From Methylotuvimicrobium alcaliphilum 20Z (GTDB lineage Bacteria; Pseudomonadota; Gammaproteobacteria; Methylococcales; Methylomonadaceae): a stretch of 64,000 nt of DNA. Below the pieces are notes generated by a model that saw nothing but the letters and a program-made list of their open reading frames with translations, was not told where the DNA came from and searched no databases. Positions 9,274-18,371 of the stretch are shown one piece after another. Positions within the stretch are counted from its first letter, which is position 1; every line of letters begins with the position of its first letter. The stretch covers positions 1,178,001 to 1,242,000 of the forward strand of contig NC_016112.1 in the NCBI RefSeq assembly GCF_000968535.2, written 5' to 3'. The translations under genes were made by a program, and so were the position numbers.

Positions 9274-9427
9274 CTAACTGCTAACTGCTAACTGCTAACT
9301 GCTAACTGCTAACTGCTAACTGCTAACTGCTAACTGCTAACTGCTAACTGCTAACTGCTAACTGCTAACTGCTAACTGCTAACTGCTAACTGCTAACTGC
9401 TAACTGCTAACTGCTAACTGCTAACTG
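9274..9427 (+). repeat. Heptanucleotide tandem array (CTAACTG), 22 units
   Basis: Exactly 22 uninterrupted copies of CTAACTG, ending 57 bp before the ybgC start. It is a second, sequence-unrelated 7-bp array in the same intergenic region. Such perfect arrays are prone to slippage and could vary the distance between a promoter and ybgC-tolQ. Confidence 0.97.
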
Positions 9428-9483
9428 CCTTCAGCTCTCGTTCACGTTTTTACATCTCAAATAGTCTCTAAGCAATCATCCCT

Positions 9484-9888
9484 ATGCAAACATTCAATTG
9501 GCCCGTTCGGATTTATTACGAGGATACCGATGCCGGAGGCGTCGTTTTCTATGCGAATTATTTGAAGTTTTTCGAGCGGGCACGAACCGAAATGCTGCGC
9601 TCAATGGGGTTCGAGCAAGATCGCTTGATCGACGAGCAAGGAATTATTTTCGTTGTACGCTCGGTTCAGATCGATTATTTAATGCCCGCGCGCTTCAACG
9701 AACAAATAAATGTCAGCGCCATAGTGACTTTAGCTAAAAAAGCCAGTCTAATATTCGAGCAAACCGTTACCCGGGGAAGCGATGTGTTATGTACCGGAAC
9801 GGTGCGTATCGCTTGCTTGGATTCCAAAAACATGAGGCCAAAAGCCATACCTGACATTTTATTAGAGCCATTACATAATGAATGCTGA
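9484..9888 (+). CDS. ybgC: Tol-Pal-associated acyl-CoA thioesterase
   Basis: A 134-residue hotdog-fold thioesterase. The N-terminal motif YYEDTDAGGVVFYANYLKFFERARTE carries the catalytic Asp of the 4-hydroxybenzoyl-CoA thioesterase/YbgC family. It acts on acyl-CoA or acyl-ACP at the inner face of the membrane and is the usual first gene of tol-pal operons. It overlaps tolQ by 11 bp. Confidence 0.93.
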   Translation: MQTFNWPVRIYYEDTDAGGVVFYANYLKFFERARTEMLRSMGFEQDRLIDEQGIIFVVRSVQIDYLMPARFNEQINVSAIVTLAKKASLIFEQTVTRGSDVLCTGTVRIACLDSKNMRPKAIPDILLEPLHNEC

Positions 9889-10555
9889 TTTATCCTTGTT
9901 TCATTTAATTAAAGAAGCCAGTTTTATTGTTCAACTGGTGATGTTGATCTTAGTTGTCGCGTCAGTTGTTTCTTGGACTTATATTTTTTCGAAAACTAGA
10001 GAACTTGCTAAAGCGGCCGATATTGCGGATGAATTTGAAGAGGAATTTTGGTCGGGTGTCGAGCTTAGCGATCTATATAAAAGATTGACCGATGCCGATT
10101 TCGAACCGGAAGGCATCGAGAAAATTTTTCTGGCGGGTTACCGAGAGTATTCGAGGATGCGGCAAAAAGCCGGTATCGATCCTGAGGTTCAAGTCGAAAA
10201 TGCGCAGCGCGCGATGAAGATCGAGTTAAACCGGGAGCTGGAACGACTCGACGAGCATTTGCCTTTTTTGGCGACGGTCGGATCGATTAGCCCGTATGTC
10301 GGTTTGTTCGGAACGGTTTGGGGGATCATGAATTCATTTCGTTCATTGGGTAATGTGCAACAAGCAACCTTGGCTCAAGTCGCTCCGGGCATCGCCGAGG
10401 CATTAATAGCCACGGCAATGGGTTTATTTGCTGCTATTCCTGCTGTAATTGCCTACAACCGTTTTGCTAGTCGTTTGGATCGTTTGATCGGGCGGTATGA
10501 ACTCTTTATCGATGAATTTGTCGTTTTATTGCAAAGGCAGGCGCACAGTCAATGA
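9878..10555 (+). CDS. tolQ: TolQ proton channel subunit
   Basis: A 225-residue MotA/TolQ/ExbB-family protein with a first membrane span near residue 20 and two more in the second half (SISPYVGLFGTVWGIMNSF and AEALIATAMGLFAAIPAV). With TolR it converts proton motive force into motion of TolA. Overlaps ybgC upstream and tolR downstream. Confidence 0.95.
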   Translation: MNADLSLFHLIKEASFIVQLVMLILVVASVVSWTYIFSKTRELAKAADIADEFEEEFWSGVELSDLYKRLTDADFEPEGIEKIFLAGYREYSRMRQKAGIDPEVQVENAQRAMKIELNRELERLDEHLPFLATVGSISPYVGLFGTVWGIMNSFRSLGNVQQATLAQVAPGIAEALIATAMGLFAAIPAVIAYNRFASRLDRLIGRYELFIDEFVVLLQRQAHSQ

Positions 10556-10980
10556 GCAGTAGACAATCAGGCCGCAGAAAGCCTAAAGCCGAGATAAATG
10601 TCGTTCCTTACATTGACGTAACTTTGGTGTTGTTGATTATTTTCATGGTGACTGCGCCGATGCTTCAGACCGGGGTCGAAGTTGACTTGCCTCAAGCAGA
10701 CACCGAGACTGCCGAGCAGCAGAACGACCCGCCGGTAATCGTGTCTATCGATCGCGAAGGGCGTTTTTATGTGGATATGGCAGGACAGGAAAGTCAGGAG
10801 ATGGGGGCAGATGAAATGACAGCCACGGTTGCCGATGTGCTTAGGGATAAACCGGCAATACAAGTATTTATTCGAGGTGATAAGTTTGTTGATTATGGCA
10901 AGGTTATCAGTGCGATGGCGGCCTTAAAAAATGCGGGAGTACCTAAAGTAGGATTAATGACACAGCCATATCAGCATTAA
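10552..10980 (+). CDS. tolR: TolR
   Basis: A 142-residue ExbD/TolR protein: one membrane span (residues about 19-38) preceded by INVVPYIDVTLVLLIIFMVT, which holds the essential membrane Asp. A periplasmic domain follows. It overlaps tolQ by 4 bp and precedes tolA by 6 bp. Confidence 0.95.
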   Translation: MSSRQSGRRKPKAEINVVPYIDVTLVLLIIFMVTAPMLQTGVEVDLPQADTETAEQQNDPPVIVSIDREGRFYVDMAGQESQEMGADEMTATVADVLRDKPAIQVFIRGDKFVDYGKVISAMAALKNAGVPKVGLMTQPYQH

Positions 10981-10986
10981 ATACGT

Positions 10987-12729
10987 ATGATTAGGAAACG
11001 TAAATTAACCGGGCCTTTTATCCTGGCCCTGACTCTGCACGTTCTGCTTCTTAGCGTATTTATGCTCAGCTTCGATTCGAAATCTCCAGTGTTTGAGACA
11101 GGCCCCGCGCCCGAGATTATTGAAGCGATGGTGATCGATGAGTCGTTGATTCAGGCTGAGGCGGAGCGACTGAAGACACAGCAAAATAAGCTACTCGAGT
11201 CGCAACGCCAAATGGAAGAAGCTAAACGGCAAGAAGACGAGAAGCTTAAGCGGCAACAATTGGTCGAGCAGCAAAAACAAATGGCCGACGAGAAGCTAAA
11301 AGCCGAACAATCGGCCGCGGAGAAGCGTAAAGCGGAAGAAACGGCCAAGCAAAAAGCCGAAGCCGAGCGTGTCGCGGCCGAGAAGCGTAAAGCCGAGGAA
11401 ACGGCCAAGCAAAAAGCAGCGGCCGATAAACTCAAGGCCGAACAATTGGCCGCCGAGAAGCGTAAGGCTGAAGAAACAGCCAAACAAAAAGCCGAAGCCG
11501 AACGTGTCGCGGCCGAGAAACGTAAAGCCGATGAAGCGGCCAAGCAAAAAGCGGCAGCGGAAAAAGTAAAGGCCGAACAATTGGCCGCAGAGAAGCGTAA
11601 GGCTGAAGAAACAGCCAAACAAAAAGCCGAAGCCGAACGTGTCGCGGCCGAGAAGCGCAAGGCCGAGGAAACGGCCAAGCAAAAGGCAGCATCGGAAAAA
11701 GTAAAGGCTGAACAATTGGCTGCGGAGAAGCGCAAGGCGGAAGAAGCAGCCAAACAAAAGGCCGAAGCCGAGCGTGTCGCGGCCGAGAAGCGCAAGGCCG
11801 AGGAAACGGCCAAGCAAAAAGCAGCGGCCGATAAAGTCAAGGCCGAACAATTGGCTGCAGAGAAGCGTAAAGCGGAAGAAGCCGCCAAACAAAAGGCCGA
11901 AGCCGAGCGTATCGCGGCCGAGAAACGTAAAGCCGATGAAGCGGCCAAGCAAAAGGCAGCATCGGAAAAAGTAAAGGCTGAACAATTGGCTTCGGAGAAG
12001 CGCAAGGCTGAGGAAGCCGCTAAACAAAAAGCCGAAGCCGAGCGTGTCGCGGCCGAGAAACGCAAAGCCGAGGAAGCGGCTAAGCAAAAAGCGGCCGCCG
12101 AGAAAGTAAAGGCCGAACAATTAGCCGCGGAGAAGCGCAAGGCTGAAGAAGCCGCCAAGCAAAAAGCCGAAGCCGAGCGTGTAGCAGCAGAAAAGCGTAA
12201 GGCAGAAGAGGCTGCGAAAAGAGCCGCAGAAGAGAAGCGAAAAGCTGAAGAAGCTGCGGCTGAAAAGCGCCGGCAAGAAGAATTGGCGAGGCAAAAAGCC
12301 GAAGCAGAAAAACGAGAGGCCGAGCGGTTATCGGAATTGGCTAGACAACAAGCAGAAAAATTGCGACAAGAAGATGAGGCTAGAAAGCAGGCTGCAGCCG
12401 CAGCCGAAGAAGCTAGAAAACAAGCCGAAGCTAAGCGTCAGCAAGAATTAAGCGACGCTAAAAATAAAGCGATAGCGGAGATTAGAAATAAAGTTGAAAG
12501 AAGCTGGATTCGACCGGTTTCGTCGCAAGGACAATTAAAATGTACGATCCGAGTCAATTTACTTTCGGATGGCTCGGTAATGGATGCGTCGGTTGTGTCA
12601 AGTAGTGGCGATCCGGCATTCGATCGTTCGGCTGAAAATGCGGTTAAAAAGGCATCGCCATTAACATTTCCCAGAGAGCTCTATGCATCGTTTAAAAGCT
12701 TTACGTTCGTGTTTTGCCCGGGATGTTGA
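10987..12729 (+). CDS. tolA: TolA with expanded repetitive helical domain
   Basis: A 580-residue TolA, which links the inner-membrane TolQR motor to TolB/Pal. It has an N-terminal span (GPFILALTLHVLLLSVFMLS), a very long Ala/Lys/Glu helical domain (about 60-495) and the globular TonB-like C-terminal domain (RSWIRP, CTIRVNLLSDGSV, SGDPAFDRSAENAV). E. coli TolA is 421 residues. The extra length here comes from tandem 45-residue repeats. Repeats remain in frame and the C-terminal domain is intact. Confidence 0.94.
   Translation: MIRKRKLTGPFILALTLHVLLLSVFMLSFDSKSPVFETGPAPEIIEAMVIDESLIQAEAERLKTQQNKLLESQRQMEEAKRQEDEKLKRQQLVEQQKQMADEKLKAEQSAAEKRKAEETAKQKAEAERVAAEKRKAEETAKQKAAADKLKAEQLAAEKRKAEETAKQKAEAERVAAEKRKADEAAKQKAAAEKVKAEQLAAEKRKAEETAKQKAEAERVAAEKRKAEETAKQKAASEKVKAEQLAAEKRKAEEAAKQKAEAERVAAEKRKAEETAKQKAAADKVKAEQLAAEKRKAEEAAKQKAEAERIAAEKRKADEAAKQKAASEKVKAEQLASEKRKAEEAAKQKAEAERVAAEKRKAEEAAKQKAAAEKVKAEQLAAEKRKAEEAAKQKAEAERVAAEKRKAEEAAKRAAEEKRKAEEAAAEKRRQEELARQKAEAEKREAERLSELARQQAEKLRQEDEARKQAAAAAEEARKQAEAKRQQELSDAKNKAIAEIRNKVERSWIRPVSSQGQLKCTIRVNLLSDGSVMDASVVSSSGDPAFDRSAENAVKKASPLTFPRELYASFKSFTFVFCPGC
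11302..12246 (+). repeat. 135-bp tandem repeats within tolA
   Basis: The codons for AEQLA(A/S)EKRKAEE recur at 11437, 11572, 11707, 11842, 11977 and 12112, always 135 bp apart, with a related start at 11302. Each unit encodes 45 residues, keeping frame and helical charge pattern. Confidence 0.93.
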
Positions 12730-12803
12730 AAACTCTAATTTAAACGATTGAAAACAGCGATGGGAGCAACCATCCAAATGATTACAGGTATTAAGAGGTA
12801 AAC

Positions 12804-14096
12804 GTGTTTTATTTGATAAGAAATTTTACGCTTTTGAGTTTCATCGCGTTGTACGCATCGCTTAGCCAAGCTGAATTAACCATTCAAATTACTAAAGGTT
12901 CGGAAAAAGCGATGCCGATCGCGATCGTGCCGTTTGGCGGACAAGCTGGGCAGGCAGCCATTCCGGTCGATATCGCCGAGGTTGTGGATAACGATTTAAA
13001 TCGTAGCGGTTATTTCAATACCTTGCCGCGCAAGGATATGTTGACGAAGCCGACAAGGCCGGAGGAAGTGCGCTTCCGTAATTGGCAGGTATTGGGTCAA
13101 GACTATTTGGTGATCGGTCAAGTCATACCGGAAGGCGGAAGGTATAATATTAATTTTCAGTTGTTCGATGTTTATAAAAACGAACAAATGCTGGGTTATC
13201 GGATGACGGTTCCGAGTAACGAACTGCGTAAATCGGCTCATCACATTAGCGATCTGATTTTTGAAAAGCTTATCGGTAAGAAAGGCGATTTTAGCGGACG
13301 TATTGCCTATGTTACGGTCAACAAAGAGCCGAACGGAAGGAGAAGATATAATTTGGAAGTCGCTGATTCCGATGGCTATGGGCCTAGGGCGGTAGCGGCT
13401 TCCTATGAACCGATCATGTCGCCGGCGTGGTCTCCCGATGGAAGGATGCTTGCTTATGTATCGTTTGAAAGCAAGTCGTCAGCGATTTATGTGCAAGAGC
13501 TGGCGACCGGTAAACGGACCCGAATAGCCGGTTTCCCCGGCATCAACGGCGCGCCGGCCTGGTCGCCGGAGGGTTCTAAGTTGGCGTTGACGCTATCGAA
13601 GGATGGCAGTCCCGATATTTTTACACTGGATTTATCCTCGCGCTCGCTGACTAAATTGTCTACCGGTTATTCGATCGATACCGAGCCTGTGTGGTCGCCT
13701 GACGGCAAGCATATCGTATTTACCTCCGACCGCGGAGGTAAGCCGCAACTGTATATGATGCCGGCGCGCGGCGGTCAGGTAAAACGATTGACTTTCGATG
13801 GCGCATATAATGCGGGCGCGTCGTTCTCAAGTAACGGTAGTAGTTTGGCAATGGTTCATGGCAACAAAGGCGATTATCGCATAGCGGTGATGGATATGGG
13901 GTCGAGAACAATTAACGTGTTAACTGGAGGTCCTTTGGACGATGCTCCGAGTTTTTCGCCGAACGGCACCAAAATACTCTATGCCACGAAACAGGGCGGG
14001 AGAACGGTTTTATCGGTCGTATCCATCGATGGTAGAATGCAACAAAAATTAGTACTTAACAGCGGTGAGGTACGTGAACCGGCCTGGTCGCCTTAG
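12804..14096 (+). CDS. tolB: Tol-Pal system beta-propeller protein TolB
   Basis: A 430-residue periplasmic protein with a signal peptide (LLSFIALYASLSQAE), an N-terminal domain (IVPFGGQ) and a C-terminal beta-propeller with repeated PAWSPDG, FTSDRGGKPQLYMM and FSPNG motifs. GTG start 12804 is the first start after a purine-rich AAGAGG. TolB delivers TolA force to Pal. Confidence 0.94.
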   Translation: MFYLIRNFTLLSFIALYASLSQAELTIQITKGSEKAMPIAIVPFGGQAGQAAIPVDIAEVVDNDLNRSGYFNTLPRKDMLTKPTRPEEVRFRNWQVLGQDYLVIGQVIPEGGRYNINFQLFDVYKNEQMLGYRMTVPSNELRKSAHHISDLIFEKLIGKKGDFSGRIAYVTVNKEPNGRRRYNLEVADSDGYGPRAVAASYEPIMSPAWSPDGRMLAYVSFESKSSAIYVQELATGKRTRIAGFPGINGAPAWSPEGSKLALTLSKDGSPDIFTLDLSSRSLTKLSTGYSIDTEPVWSPDGKHIVFTSDRGGKPQLYMMPARGGQVKRLTFDGAYNAGASFSSNGSSLAMVHGNKGDYRIAVMDMGSRTINVLTGGPLDDAPSFSPNGTKILYATKQGGRTVLSVVSIDGRMQQKLVLNSGEVREPAWSP

Positions 14097-14182
14097 CCCG
14101 GCAAATGTCGCCAACGGACAATCTGTTGGAAATTAACAAATTATTGTAATATTAGTGGCTTATATTTTGGAGAAGCACTTAA

Positions 14183-14788
14183 ATGAAATTGAATCAATCA
14201 GTCTTGGCGTTGGCAATTGCGGCTGCATTATTAACGGGCTGTAGTTCGGATGACGAAACGGCTACCGATTTCATGGACGGAACGCAGGGAGGTACTGCCG
14301 ATGCGAGTCTATCCGGTTATGGCGATGGGTCGGGAATATCCGGTTCGGAGACCTATGGCAGTGGTTATGGCAGTGGCAGTGGGTACGGTAGCGGCAGTGC
14401 CGAGTATCCTAACGCGTTTTTAGGATCCGAATTCAGCGATCCGTCGAATCCATTGTCGAAAAGCACGATTTATTTCATGTACGACAGCAGTCAGGTGCAG
14501 CAAGATTTTATTCCGGTGATCGCCGCGCACGCACAATATTTGCTGTCGCATCCAACTCGACGCTTGATTTTGGAAGGACATGCCGATGAGCGAGGTTCAT
14601 CCGAATACAATATTGCATTGGGCGAGCAACGAGCCAAGTCGGTCGCTAGAATGATGAAAGTTCAAGGTGTATCGGAAAGCCAATTGCAAGTCGTTAGTTA
14701 TGGTGAAGAAAAGCCGGCCGTTGACGGACATGATGAATCGGCCTATCAGCTGAATCGCCGCGTCGAATTGCTTTACCAGGGTCAATAA
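14183..14788 (+). CDS. pal: Peptidoglycan-associated lipoprotein Pal
   Basis: A 201-residue lipoprotein: lipobox LLTGC at residues 17-21, then a low-complexity Gly/Ser/Tyr linker (about 40-73), then an OmpA-like peptidoglycan-binding domain (IYFMYDSSQV, LEGHADERGSSEYN, NRRVELLY). It anchors the outer membrane to the wall. The Gly-Ser-Tyr linker is longer and more repetitive than in typical Pal. The stop overlaps the next start by one base. Confidence 0.95.
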   Translation: MKLNQSVLALAIAAALLTGCSSDDETATDFMDGTQGGTADASLSGYGDGSGISGSETYGSGYGSGSGYGSGSAEYPNAFLGSEFSDPSNPLSKSTIYFMYDSSQVQQDFIPVIAAHAQYLLSHPTRRLILEGHADERGSSEYNIALGEQRAKSVARMMKVQGVSESQLQVVSYGEEKPAVDGHDESAYQLNRRVELLYQGQ

Positions 14789-15606
14789 TGAAATTACGCC
14801 TGCTGTTATTGTTATCAATTAGCGGTAGCGTATTCGCGCAAAGAATGCCGTTGCCGCCGGTGGTCGATAACGCCGCTTATCCGGCCGCTGTTGCCAACGC
14901 CTCCAAACCTTCGGCCGCTAGTACGCTCTATGAGATACTGGGGCGCGTCGAACAATTGCAAGTCGAGGTTCAGCAATTGCGTGGGCAAGTGGAAGAGCAG
15001 GCGTATACGATCACCGAGTTGAAAAAGCGTCAAAATACGATTTATTCCGATTTGGATCAGCGCCTTCAATCTGTTGAGAGTGCGGGAGCTGGCGCTCAAC
15101 CCATTCCGGAAACAGCGCCTGAGCCGGTTGTGGTTCCACAGCCGGCACCTGTGGTTGCGCCAGTGATACAGCAACCGCAAGCCATAGAAACTAAGCCGAA
15201 ACCGGTAAAACCGGCAAGTGTTGAGTCCGAAAAACAGCGTTATCAGCAGGCTTATGATACGTTGAAGAATGGCCATTACAGTAACGCGATTTCTGAGTTT
15301 AAACAATTTTTGACTGATTATCCGGCGGGAGAGTATTCCGATAATGCGCAATATTGGTTAGGCGAGGCTTATAAGGTGAATCGCGAAGTCAGTTTGTCGC
15401 GCGAAGCGTTCAATAAGCTCATTACGAATTATCCGAATAGCCCGAAGGTGAGAGACGGCTTGTTGAAGCTTGGCTATATCGAATTAGAGCAAAATAACCT
15501 TGCCAAGGCGCGTGAATATTTTACTCGTATTACCGCAACCTATCCGGGCACGACAGCCGCTCATTTAGCGGCCAAAAAATTACAGCAGCTAAATAATAAT
15601 CAGTAA
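14788..15606 (+). CDS. cpoB: Cell division coordinator CpoB
   Basis: A 272-residue periplasmic protein (formerly YbgF) with a signal peptide ending SVFA, a trimerising coiled coil (about 45-95), a Pro/Val-rich linker and C-terminal TPR repeats (YQQAYDTLKNGHYSNAISEFKQFL and following). It coordinates peptidoglycan synthesis with Tol-Pal during constriction. Last gene of the tol-pal cluster. Confidence 0.92.
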   Translation: MKLRLLLLLSISGSVFAQRMPLPPVVDNAAYPAAVANASKPSAASTLYEILGRVEQLQVEVQQLRGQVEEQAYTITELKKRQNTIYSDLDQRLQSVESAGAGAQPIPETAPEPVVVPQPAPVVAPVIQQPQAIETKPKPVKPASVESEKQRYQQAYDTLKNGHYSNAISEFKQFLTDYPAGEYSDNAQYWLGEAYKVNREVSLSREAFNKLITNYPNSPKVRDGLLKLGYIELEQNNLAKAREYFTRITATYPGTTAAHLAAKKLQQLNNNQ

Positions 15607-15608
15607 CC

Positions 15609-16250
15609 GTGTCCTCGTTAAAAATCACTGAGATATTTTACTCGTTGCAAGGCGAGTCCAATACGGTTGGCTTGCCGACGGTTTTTGTTCGCTTGACCGG
15701 ATGTCCGTTGAGGTGTGTCTATTGCGATACCGCCTATGCTTTTAGTGGCGGCGAAAGGATGTCGATCGATGAAATCATCAATCGCGTCGGCCAATATCGC
15801 ACGAAATACATTACTGTGACTGGCGGCGAGCCTTTGGCTCAGTCCGCTTGCCTTGAGTTAATGAGTCGTTTGGCCGATTTGGGTTATCAGGTTTCGATTG
15901 AAACCAGCGGAGCGCTCGATGTGTCAGGTGTCGACGATCGCGTTGTTAAAGTCATGGACCTGAAAACGCCAAGTTCAGGCGAGCTTCACAAAAATCTATT
16001 CGATAACATTGCGTATCTGAAAGCCAACGATCAGGTGAAGTTTGTGATCGGCGATGACCATGATTACCAATGGTCAAAGGCTATCATCAATCAATATGAT
16101 TTAGATCAGCGCTGCGAGTTATTATTTTCACCAACGATGGGGCAGCAGGACCCAGCAGAACTAGCCGAAAAAATATTGAACGATAATTTACCGGTCAGAT
16201 TTCAGATTCAGTTACATAAACTGTTGTGGAATGACGCGCAAGGGCGTTAA
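15609..16250 (+). CDS. queE: 7-carboxy-7-deazaguanine synthase
   Basis: A 213-residue radical SAM enzyme of queuosine/7-deazaguanine synthesis. The cluster motif is GCPLRCVYC (CxxxCxxC), preceded by FYSLQGES and followed by VTGGEPL. The GTG start at 15609 follows cpoB by two bases, indicating cotranscription. Its product feeds QueC, encoded next. Confidence 0.94.
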   Translation: MSSLKITEIFYSLQGESNTVGLPTVFVRLTGCPLRCVYCDTAYAFSGGERMSIDEIINRVGQYRTKYITVTGGEPLAQSACLELMSRLADLGYQVSIETSGALDVSGVDDRVVKVMDLKTPSSGELHKNLFDNIAYLKANDQVKFVIGDDHDYQWSKAIINQYDLDQRCELLFSPTMGQQDPAELAEKILNDNLPVRFQIQLHKLLWNDAQGR

Positions 16251-16255
16251 GAATC

Positions 16256-17020
16256 ATGCAAAAAAAAGCGGTCGTTTTATTATCCGGCGGATTGGACTCG
16301 ATTACTGTATTAGCGCTTGCCAAAAAACAAGGTTACGTCTGTTATGCACTGAGTTTCGATTACGGCCAAAGACATAATGCCGAATTGCAAGCAGCCAAAC
16401 GCATAGCGGCGGAATACGGCGTTATCGATCATAAAATTATTCATATCGGGTTAAATGATATTGGCGGTTCTGCCTTGACCGATGAGCACATCGCCGTACC
16501 CAGTTCGTTGCAGCCAGGCATACCGGTTACTTATGTGCCGGCCAGAAATACGATTTTTTTATCGTTTGCGTTGGGGTGGGCGGAAGTCCTGAATTCAAGA
16601 GATATTTTTATCGGCGTGAATGCAATCGATTATTCCGGTTATCCCGATTGTCGACCCGAGTTCATCAAAGCTTTTCAATCGCTTGCTGAATTGGCAACCA
16701 AGGTTGGCGTAGAAGGCGGGCATTTTTTGATACATTCCCCATTGATCGAAATGAGTAAAGCGGATATCATACGCGTCGGTTCAGAATTAGGCGTCGATTA
16801 CAGCCAAACTGTATCGTGCTATTCTGCAGATAAATTCGGCAATGCTTGTGGCGTTTGCGATGCCTGCAGGCTTCGCAAAGCGGGTTTCGAGTTGGCAGGA
16901 ATTGAAGATCCGACTCGATACCAAAAAAATAAAAAAAGAGTTGCACAAATCCGAAATATCATTATAATAGTTAATCTTTGTTGGGTCGTTAGCTCAGCTG
17001 GTAGAGCACCGCACTTTTAA
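16256..17020 (+). CDS. queC: 7-cyano-7-deazaguanine synthase with read-through into tRNA-Lys
   Basis: The PP-loop ATPase motif [28 protein letters not shown] and the zinc-binding [14 protein letters not shown] define QueC, which makes preQ0. Family members end soon after DPTRYQ. Here the frame continues about 32 codons and stops at 17018-17020, inside the tRNA-Lys anticodon loop. One extra A in the run after TACC would place TAA in frame two codons after DPTRYQ, so either an indel or a base-calling error explains the tail. Confidence 0.93.
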   Translation: MQKKAVVLLSGGLDSITVLALAKKQGYVCYALSFDYGQRHNAELQAAKRIAAEYGVIDHKIIHIGLNDIGGSALTDEHIAVPSSLQPGIPVTYVPARNTIFLSFALGWAEVLNSRDIFIGVNAIDYSGYPDCRPEFIKAFQSLAELATKVGVEGGHFLIHSPLIEMSKADIIRVGSELGVDYSQTVSCYSADKFGNACGVCDACRLRKAGFELAGIEDPTRYQKNKKRVAQIRNIIIIVNLCWVVSSAGRAPHF

Positions 17021-17058
17021 TGCGATGGTCGTGCGTTCGAATCGCACACGACCCACCA
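16983..17058 (+). tRNA. tRNA-Lys (TTT)
   Basis: A 76-nt tRNA with encoded CCA. Acceptor GGGTCGT pairs with ACGACCC, the D arm is GCTC/GAGC, the anticodon loop is CTTTTAA (anticodon 17016-17018) and the T arm is GTGCG-TTCGAAT-CGCAC. The outermost anticodon-stem pair is a C-A mismatch. The queC frame runs into it from upstream. Confidence 0.97.
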
Positions 17059-17077
17059 CTATTTAATAAGTATATCA

Positions 17078-17110
17078 AGCAGTTATCGAGTACTCGAAAC
17101 TGCTTTTTTT
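17078..17110 (+). terminator. Rho-independent terminator after tRNA-Lys
   Basis: AGCAGTT pairs with AACTGCT, and inside it TCGAG pairs with CTCGA around a TA loop, followed by seven T. It should end the queE-queC-tRNA transcript. It also encodes the last codons of the opposing integrase fragment. Confidence 0.88.
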
Positions 17111-18130
17111 GTGTCTTCCATTTTTGTGTGCCCAAAAATGTGCCCAGCATTGTCCGAAATGTTGGCCGCATAACCCGCAAGATGTTCAGGAGCTAAATGA
17201 GCATAGCGCAAGATCATCTCGTATGTGTTCCACCCGCCCAATTCTTGCAGAATATTGAGTGGGGTTCCATTTTGGACATGCCAGCTTGCCCATGTGTGGC
17301 GCAAATCATGCCAACGAAAATTGTCAATTCCTGCACGTTTTAACGCTTTTTTCCAGGTAGCCCCGCCAGCTTTTTTAACGGGGATCCCTTTAAAACTGAA
17401 AACGTGAGTTGAATGTTTGCCCATTTGTTGCCGAATGACGGTGATTGCCTCAACGTTAAGAGGAACGCCAATGGCTTTTTTGGCTTTGGCTTGGTCAGGG
17501 TGAATCCAAGCAACTTTCCGTTGCATATCGATTTGACTCCATTCCAAGCCGGTCACATTTGCCTCCCGCATGCCGGTCGCCAAGCTGAGCCGCGCCATTG
17601 CTTCCAGGTGAGGGGGTAATTCTTGATAGAGACGCTCCGCTTTTGTAATCCAGCGGATACGTTTATCGTCGACCTTTAAGCGGCGTATTGCTGGCGCTTT
17701 ATCGATCCAGCCCCATTCTCTCAGCTTTTCTAAGAACAGCTCTGATGAGCGCCGTAATTCGATTGACTCGCCCGGAAGAAACATCTTTGCTCTTCCCAGA
17801 AATAATTTTCTCCACTTGATCCCGAGTGGTCTGATTTAATGGCATGCTCCGTAAAAACGGGTCCAAATTTCGAAAAATGTTGATATCATCAGCAATCGAT
17901 TTCTTCTGCGATTCATTGATCCATTTGACGACGGCATTTTCCCAGCAATACTCGGGTTTATGACCTAATTTGATTTGGTCCCAAAGCTGAGCTTTATGTT
18001 TGTCTGCTAATTCTTGAGCCTTTCTTCTATCGGCAGTTTTAGCAGATTGGCGTATTGGGTTGCCGTTGGGGTCAGTGAATTTGTACCGCCAGTACTGACT
18101 ATTCTTTCTTTTAAAGAGCGTAGCTTGCTG
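17083..18130 (-). pseudogene. Tyrosine recombinase (phage-type integrase), frameshifted
   Basis: The C-terminal catalytic part (17083-17784) has LATGMREANVTGLEWSQID (Arg box), HDLRHTWASW (H-x-x-R) and YAHLAPEHL with the Tyr nucleophile. The N-terminal part continues in another frame (QYWRYKFTDPNGNP ... SGRVNRITALIRAVLRKAER). The two join if an AG dinucleotide is restored in the GAGAGA tract near 17725. No start codon is seen before the upstream repeat at 18150. Its position next to tRNA-Lys suggests the tRNA 3' end was the attachment site of an integrated element, now inactive. Confidence 0.85.
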
Positions 18131-18149
18131 CCTCCTTGTCCTACATCCT

Positions 18150-18330
18150 GCTGTGGGCTAATGGGCTATGGAATTTAGGTGCTGGGTAAATACGTCCATG
18201 TAGGCTCTATGCTGGTAAAGCCTTTGTGAGCGCCATGGATGGCGTGAATGTCGATTTTGCAGGAGCAAAATCGACCTAGCTCCCCAAGGCCTCCTCCGAC
18301 AATGCCGAAATTTGAAGTGCGAAAGGTATA
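18150..18330 (+). repeat. MITE family B, left-truncated copy
   Basis: It begins inside the 65-bp palindrome (right half AATTTAGGTGCTGGG at 18172-18186), then TACGTCCATGTAGG and ends in GAAATTTGAAGTGCGAAAGG plus TATA at 18330. That terminus is shared by all copies of the family in this window. Confidence 0.85.
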
Positions 18331-18371
18331 CACTAACGCCAGGCTAAATTGGTTGATTTCAAGCCACCATC

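Noticed and set aside
9274-9427. Regular repeats considered as a CRISPR array
   Set aside because: The repeats are contiguous 7-mers with no spacers and no cas genes anywhere in the window.
11151-12158. Long open frames antisense to tolA
   Set aside because: They mirror the repetitive Lys/Ala/Glu codons of tolA and give Ser/Ala/Leu-Phe repeats with no domain; a side effect of the repeat.
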